Positions 57,779-64,000 of a stretch of DNA of 64,000 bases are shown in pieces (position 1 is the stretch's first letter; the number at the start of each line of letters is the position of its first letter). Both the position numbers and the translations under genes were made by a program. The notes below the pieces were generated by a model that saw nothing but the letters and a program-made list of their open reading frames with translations, ran no database searches and was not told the origin of the DNA. Source of the stretch: Diogma glabrata (Eukaryota > Arthropoda > Insecta > Diptera > Cylindrotomidae); contig OY856188.1 in assembly GCA_963693315.1 (NCBI GenBank), positions 264,611,114 to 264,675,113 of the forward strand, given 5' to 3'.

Positions 57779-58172
57779 TCATAATTTAAATCTTCAACAG
57801 TTTACCGATGGGAAATGATAAGTCTTCAATTTAAATAAAAACATAAATACAATAACTCGGCGCGAATGAAAGTGATTAATATTGAAACCAAGCAGAATCA
57901 CGTGAATAAATAGATCTTATTAGCATTGGTTTAAGAAATATAAATAAAGATAACGATAAGAAATCCAAATGTCGGGGCAGTTATTTAGAAGAAAATGAAT
58001 TAGTTGTGATTGAAAATGGTGATGGAAGTAATTTTTTGTTGTTATACCACTAACACTGTAGGTCGGCTATTGCACTTTTGTACAGAATATACGGTATTTT
58101 ATTTTGTATTATACAATGTATAATACGCTGTATTATACAAAAAAAATAAAATACCGTATTTTAACATCTCTA

Positions 58173-58493
58173 GGTGTGGGTATGTGTGAGTGTGTGTGTG
58201 GGTGTGTGAGGTGCGAGAGCGTACGAATGTATGATTAAGGGTGGGGTTGAACTTGGAGATCGTGGTTCTTTCGCATACGGGGTCTCCAGAGTCTCAGTCT
58301 TTTACTTGTTTTTTTTTTATATCCGTTCTTATAATATTTTCTTGCGTACTATACGGCTATTTGTAATGGAGTAGCAGGAAACATCTCTCGATCCCATGGT
58401 TGAAGCTAGCATGGGGCTAAATAAATCTAATCCAGGTGCGCGACCTGGTATGCCACTTCGTTGCTAGGAAATGAGTAATCGCTTCATTACAAC
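58173..58493 (+). repeat. composite repeat, copy 3, part after hAT 2
   Basis: It continues the TG-rich tract (58173-58215) and then GGTTGAACTTGGAGATCGTGG, GGAGTAGCAGGAAAC, ATCCCATGGTTGAAGCTAGC, GACCTGGTATGCC and the terminal CTTCATTACAA at 58482-58492. Confidence 0.75.
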
Positions 58494-58494
58494 C

Positions 58495-58795
58495 CAGACC
58501 ATCTTTTCAGCATATTTTAGCAATTTGTTTTTGAACAGATTTATCCCAGGTTTTTGCATTAAAAGCAATGGGTTAATTCAGGCTTTTTAAAATTGAGAAA
58601 AATGAGTTTTCACAAATCTTGAGATATGATAAAAACCTTAAAGGTGCTCAAGTTGGACCTCAATCGAAGAACCCGTCTTGGAACGGAAGCATATTTACAG
58701 GATATTTTTGTTTTTATGGAAAATCTGCAAATACTGAAACTTTTACGATTTATGGCTATCTTTATGTAGTAATCGACTTACCATGTTTTCGGCAA
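58495..58795 (+). repeat. dispersed repeat family D, copy near 58.6 kb
   Basis: The copy is close to 53700-54010: AGGTTTTTGCATTAAAAGCA, GAGTTTTCACAAATCTTGAG, CGAAGAACCCGTCTTGG and ATTTATGGCTATCTTTATG. It starts directly after the end of composite repeat copy 3. Confidence 0.88.
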
Positions 58796-58799
58796 AATA

Positions 58800-60640
58800 G
58801 GCAAAGATTTAACCCGTTGAACGAAAATACGTGGCACCTATAAGTTTCACCTTAAATTTGTCTTTTTAAAATAAAAATTGGAATTGTTTTGAAATACACA
58901 ATATTGTTGAAAAATTGTTAAATTATCAACTATTAAATTTCAAATGTCAAATATTTCGCTTTTTATTGTTTTTGAATGTCAATAGAGTTAGGTTTTTCCC
59001 GAGAAAATCATAATCTCGAGGTTCGTGATTTACCGAATTTCATCTTTCGGTATTTCTTGAAAAAAAATTCTCAATATATCGAAATATTTAAAAAAAATCT
59101 ATATAAAGCCCTAAAATCAGCGTAAAAGCAAAGAAATGCCAAAAAAATTATTAAAATAAAATTTCAATAAACACAAACAAAAAACTATCAATTGCTGCAT
59201 CTGGAAATCGTACACTTTTGCGACAAAAAATTTCCCGATATAGGTAAATTGCCCTCATTTTGAGTCGATGTTGGCTTAATTGTGTTAAATTATCCGATCA
59301 ATCTTTGATCGTTTTGTGTTTTCTGTCTACTTTTTATATTTAAATTTTGTTCGCTTTTAGCAGGCGAACAAATTGGTTTGGTTCATTTGCATTGTTTGCG
59401 TTTGGTTTTACACTTTGCTGAACATATTTTAGAATTAGTTTTGCCAGATCTTTAACTTCGTAGCTGTTGTTGATGACTATGAAATCATCGTAAGAATCGG
59501 ACACTGCTTGGCAGTTAGATATTTTTTGTAAAAAAGGCAAACCAGGTACGTTAGGGCTTCTTTAATTAATTCTGTATTTAAACACTTTCAGCAAAATTCA
59601 TATTTGTTAATAAAGCTGTTTGACAGATTGTGCAAATAGTTGAAGTCAAATTATAAATGGTCAGATCTACGATCACTTAGTTTTTTATTTAAGTTGGGTA
59701 AAAACTCGTCACCCAATTCGGTGTCTGATTCTCCAATTTGGTGAACAAAAAATTAAGAATAGTATCCACAGCAAAAAATTCATTCTTTGTTGACTAAGTG
59801 CTACGCATAAACTAATTTGCTTACTTTTTATAAGAAATTTTTTACTTTTAAGTTTTCAAAGATTTAATGTTCAAAGATGGTATTACGCAAAAGGTTTTCT
59901 AAATATCGAGTCTTTTACTTAAAACATGTTCCATTTTATTGACGAGAAAACCACATTTGAATATTGACTAAACGCAAAAAGTCCGCACTAAAAACATTAC
60001 ACCCAACTCAAATTTTGTTTTGATAATGCTATTTATGCTTATTTATTTCTAAAAATTTATCATTTAATTTTTAAAAAAATTTTTTTTTTCAAATTAGTAT
60101 TTGATAAAAAAATTTTAAAAAACTGGAATCCTAGAGAAATTTGGAAATTCGACATTGCCACCGAAATGTTAAAATTTTCAATTCTTGAGATTCGGGATTG
60201 AAACTTTCGAGAATTCCCATCAGGAAATTCCGAAAAACCAACCCTTAATATCACACCAACTGTGAAAAATTTTAATTGGGTTGTTGTGGTAGAGAATATA
60301 CGTAAAGTTTCCTAATTCAGTACCCATATTATTATGAATTTGTGTTTTCACGTAAAACTTTTTGTAGTCTTTAAAACAGCCTGCTTTTACTTGGCTACAT
60401 ATTTATGCTCTTATCATAGTTTTATAGAATTTAATACTAATTTGTTGTTGTAGTGGATTAAATCTTTTTGCAGTTGTTTCTTCATTTAATGCGGTGATTA
60501 ACGCTTAGACCCTAGGAAGTCTATAATGTGTGGTCTTATCACACCTCATATGGAGTTGGTTCATAAAATTCTGTCCGAATAATATAACCAGACTGCAAGG
60601 AGCTTATGCACATTAATAAAATAGTTATGGCCAGAAATTA
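58800..60640. other. AT-rich unassigned stretch
   Basis: I see no gene. Minus frames at 59340-59540 and 60060-60254 lack motifs. Confidence 0.4.
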
Positions 60641-60669
60641 GTTTGAGGAAACACTTTGTAGGCTTTTAA

Positions 60670-60925
60670 GAAGAGTATAACTACGGTGATCCCATTTCCC
60701 AAGAACCGTATGTTTAACCTGAGACCACTCATTTTGCGCGGTTCGGATATTGTAAGCGAATGGTAGATAAAATATTTGGGAGTTATTTTAGAAAGTAAAG
60801 TTCTGTCTAGTAGCCCATTAAGACAGTGGTGGGTAAAGTCACTCCAGCTCTTAAGATACGCAAAAATTTTGCAGTGCGGATCCTGAAAAAATTGGTCGTA
60901 TGAAGTATCTCTAGTGCAGCCTTCA
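60670..60925 (+). pseudogene. I/R1-type LINE RT thumb fragment
   Basis: The plus strand reads VIPFPKNRMFNLRPLILRG, then after a stop KYLGVILESKVL, and then PLRQWWVKSLQLL with a later Trp-rich segment. In I/R1/LOA LINEs the segment after the palm has the pattern V-x-FT-x-K-x(7)-L-x-G followed by VKYLGVxLDxKLxW, which this matches. Stops interrupt it. It may derive from the same family as the RNase H fragment at 45.0-45.6 kb. The 101-residue minus frame at 60625-60930 is an antisense shadow. Confidence 0.65.
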
Positions 60926-60939
60926 TACAAGTTACAACT

Positions 60940-62260
60940 ATTTATTTATGTCAAATTTTTTTCTCAATATGAACCAATTCTATATATGAAAAAATATAAT
61001 AATGGAATGTAGGTTTAGGTGGGTGAGTAATTTTTCACTTTTATTAACCTTTCACAACAAATCAAAATCAAATTCAAAACATTAACGTGTATGTGAACGA
61101 AGTTGATTTTGAACCAATTTACAATCCAATTATAAATATAAAACGTAAACATAAAAATAATCATAAATATTTAATGTACACATTAAATGCATGAAAAAAA
61201 TATTTATGCCTTTATACATTTTACATACCAATGTATTTTTTATATTCAAATAAATATAGTCAATAGTTTTTATTGAGTCATAAATTTTAAGTGTGACGTT
61301 CAGGTTAATTGATGTTCAATGTAATATCAACCGGATGAAACACATTCTAGTAAATCGACCAAAAATTCGGTTGAGCGAAAACTCAAAATTTAACCATAGA
61401 GTAAAGTGGGCATCACTTAGCACAATCGACACAAAAATCATACAAACTATAATGAATCACAACAGTAGAAGAGAATATCAAAAACATAAATAAATGAATT
61501 TGGTGAATTGAAAATTTATGTATTTTGAATAAAATTGTTGACGATAATATCCCACTACTCGTTAATGTCACGATATACGTCAATTCATCATTTATTTTAC
61601 ATAAATAAAAAACAATTTTGGTAATTATAGGGTGAAAATGATTTACTTTATTCATTCAATTTATTTAAAGATGATATAATGCCAACGTTTGATGTCACAC
61701 ACTCTGTTATAAAATGAAGAAAAGTGTTTCATTAAAATGTATATGTTTAAGGATCCCTGATGGTTCCTCCTTAAGTACACAGAAAATGACAAGTAATTAT
61801 AGAGTTTCCATTACAAAAGATCATAAGGGTGATTTTATTTGAATACTTTTTGGTGATGTTGCCATTAAAAGGATTCATTATTGTTTAAATATTTTTGGTA
61901 TACATAAATTATCTAATAATACATAATATTGTTTCCGGCGTTCCATTTGAACAAGATTAGGGTAATCATTTTTAAATAAATAGTATGATTTGTTTTAGTT
62001 TCATAAATTATTAAAAATGACAGCGAATTATGGAATATTGATTACCATTAACATTGGTAGCTTTAATTTCATTCAATAAAAAGTAAGAATTACAATAGTA
62101 ATAACTCACTGCTGTCTCGCTGCTATATCACTGCTATGGCAGTAACCACTACACAGTATTTATTATACTTTTCCTATACTTATACTTATACTTTTATTAT
62201 ACTTTTCCTATACTTATTACTTTTATTTATTATACTTTTCCTATACAATAAAAAAATTGC
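60940..62260. other. AT-rich unassigned stretch
   Basis: I see no gene. A short direct duplication around TATACTTTTCCTATACTTAT occurs at 62164-62245. Confidence 0.4.
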
Positions 62261-62264
62261 AAAA

Positions 62265-62545
62265 ACTTGCAAAATATGCCTCGTGCTGACGTTGGATCTC
62301 AATTGAACAAAGAGTCTATGAATGTTAACATATTTATTTTGACTAATTTTGATGCTATGGATATCCGGTGTTTCTTTCCAACATATTTCTACAAACTTTT
62401 GTTGAACAGAAAATTGAGTAAAATTTGAAAAATAAATAAGCGATAATTAGAAGTTCAGAGAAAAGATTTGTCAATAATCTCTGCAAATGAAATATAAACT
62501 GAAAAGTGAGACACAAATATGTACCGTGCTGACTACCTAAAAGCT
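62265..62545 (+). repeat. dispersed repeat family D, diverged copy
   Basis: The block has AAATATGCCTCGTGCTGAC, GGATCTCAATTGAAC and TTTTGACTAATTTTGATG, then near 62519 ATGTACCGTGCTGAC. It matches 53530-53720 with many differences. Confidence 0.55.
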
Positions 62546-62549
62546 TAAA

Positions 62550-64000
62550 ATAAACTTAATTGATAATTTCAGATTTTCGTCTTTATTATATCGATTTTTG
62601 AACAAGACTGATGCTGCTGGTTCAAATGTAATTCAAGTCCAAAAAAAATCTTCTTCAATTCATTCTTTACTTCTCTTTTCCAAAAACTATACATAATTCA
62701 ACCCTTTTCGCTGAGTTTTTTAAAATAGAAATATCTCGACTCAGCTTTAAAATTGTTTAGACGATATTCGATTAAAAATAAATTTCCACGTTTGAACATC
62801 AAATTGATTTTCTATGTTTGAATAAAAATTCCTATTTGTTTTTCATTTAAAAAAAAATGGATTTAAAAAGGTTTGCCAATGTAGAGTGTCACATCTGTTG
62901 TCTAGATTTTGTTTCTATGGAATTTAAAAATATCAAAGATTTGCTATAGTTGTGAAATAGAAATAACTTTATTATTTTTAAAATATATCTGTATTACATT
63001 GCAATTTATTGTCAACTGTATTGTTGTAGCGATGGGATATGAGAGGATTCACAAAAGTTTTATACTGATAATGAATAATGACACAAAAACTTTTTTTTCT
63101 GTAGTTTTTCTAAAAAAAAACGCCGTAAACAAATTAAAAAGCAAAAATTTATCAACTTAAGGTCAATTTGATACTTTTGAGTGAGAAATTATACAGAAAT
63201 TGAGTGAAAATATATACAGTAAATAAATCAACGTTGCGTAATGTTTAATGGTAGATTACGATGCAAGGACGTAAAGCTAGGTTTTTGGACGTATGTGGAG
63301 TTTGAAAATCGGAACGCCAGCCGAGTCGATTGTAGTGGAGTAGTGGGGTCAATTTTATTTTATTTTATTCCATTTCATATGTAGAAAAGGAAATTTAGTA
63401 TTTTTTGTCACACAATTTATTTTAATAAAAAAAACTTGCGTGATTTAACAAAACAATCAGAAAAATAATTAATTCTGCAGTTCTTTCAGAGCGAGTAACA
63501 TTAAAAAATATATCATGCCTAAATACAGGGGTGAAGATAAAAAAAATTCTTTTTTTTTAAATCGAAAGTTGTTATGGTGAAATGCGTCCAAACAAGCAAA
63601 ACTTAAAACAAACCACAACTTTTTTAGTGGGTACACATAGTTGATGGAAACATAAAAACTGATCGTTTCTTTTTTATCGTTGAAATCGATCTTTATATTT
63701 TCATCAACTATAAATGCTAGAATACTTCTACGGGGTCGGGCATTCTGTCATTTGTCATTCAATTCATTTTTGGATTTTGCTATGCAATTTCCATTTTTAT
63801 TGTCAGTGGGGTGATGCTAAAAGAAAAAAAAAATTATCATTGTTGGAGACATTTTGTTTCTACTATTTAAAATTCAAAATAATTTTTGGGGGATAATCCA
63901 ACTTTGTTTATTGTGAGTAAGTTTTTTTTATTAAATGTTCAAACTATAGTACAATTTTTAGTTTAAAGATCAGTGTACTTGAAAAAAAATTAGAAAAATT
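62550..64000. other. AT-rich unassigned stretch
   Basis: I see no recognised gene or RNA. The plus frames at 62909-63160 and 63714-63896 have no motif. Confidence 0.4.

Larger units (their letters stand above)
56554..58172 (+). mobile_element. hAT DNA transposon 2 with 8-bp target duplication
   Basis: The ends are TAGTGATGTAAAAG and the complement of TAGAGATGTTAAAA, hAT-like. GGTGTGGG flanks both sides (56546-56553 and 58173-58180). The subterminal regions carry repeated GTATTATAC and AAAATACCGTATT motifs in both orientations. It contains a transposase remnant and a nested MITE. It interrupts the TG-rich part of composite repeat copy 3. Confidence 0.9.

Overview
The window looks like arthropod, most likely insect, nuclear DNA. 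It is very AT-rich, shows GT-AG splicing and AATAAA signals, carries one exon that resembles an insect beaten-path gene, and is otherwise almost entirely transposon debris and tandem repeats. I see no bacterial-style operon, rRNA gene, CRISPR array or convincing functional tRNA. The only credible host coding sequence is a 229-bp exon at 53081-53309 on the minus strand. Much of the window may therefore be intron or intergenic DNA around that gene.

Layout, 1-23 kb: AT-rich noncoding DNA with small tandem repeats (2.1-2.9 kb); a 2.9-kb (TCTTTATC)n octanucleotide array (6901-9789) abutting the 3' end of a 5'-truncated non-LTR retrotransposon (9797-12005, minus); a decayed Ty3/Gypsy element (13350-15380, minus); a satellite with 629/636-bp units (15.8-18.8 kb); and two long inverted repeats (19316-19635 and 22158-22703).

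Layout, 23-34 kb: a BEL/Pao LTR retrotransposon (23.2-27.4 kb, plus) with gag, protease, RT, RNase H and the start of integrase, one frameshift and no 3' half. Next is a second copy of the same non-LTR element (27905-33740, minus), split by a 4577-bp element (28566-33142). That element has 14-bp terminal inverted repeats, a TA target duplication and a multi-exon, now broken gene of unknown function. It is the best candidate here for something undescribed.

Layout, 34-64 kb: tRNA-like SINE heads, one split by a hAT transposon (36028-38807, 8-bp target duplication GTAACCAC); a composite repeat in three copies (42.5-44.6, 47.3-50.2 and 54.0-58.5 kb); fragments of an I/R1-type LINE, a Penelope-like element and a second BEL/Pao element; a perfect 52-bp-arm palindrome (52544-52650); the host exon; a second hAT (56554-58172, target duplication GGTGTGGG) holding a nested MITE; and a dispersed repeat, here called family D, with at least six copies.

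Nothing here forms a pathway. The sequence is a layered record of insertions, and several can be ordered: composite repeat, then hAT, then MITE; SINE, then hAT, with family-D-like sequence inside the hAT; LINE, then the TA-flanked element. All assignments come from reading motifs by eye, without database searches.
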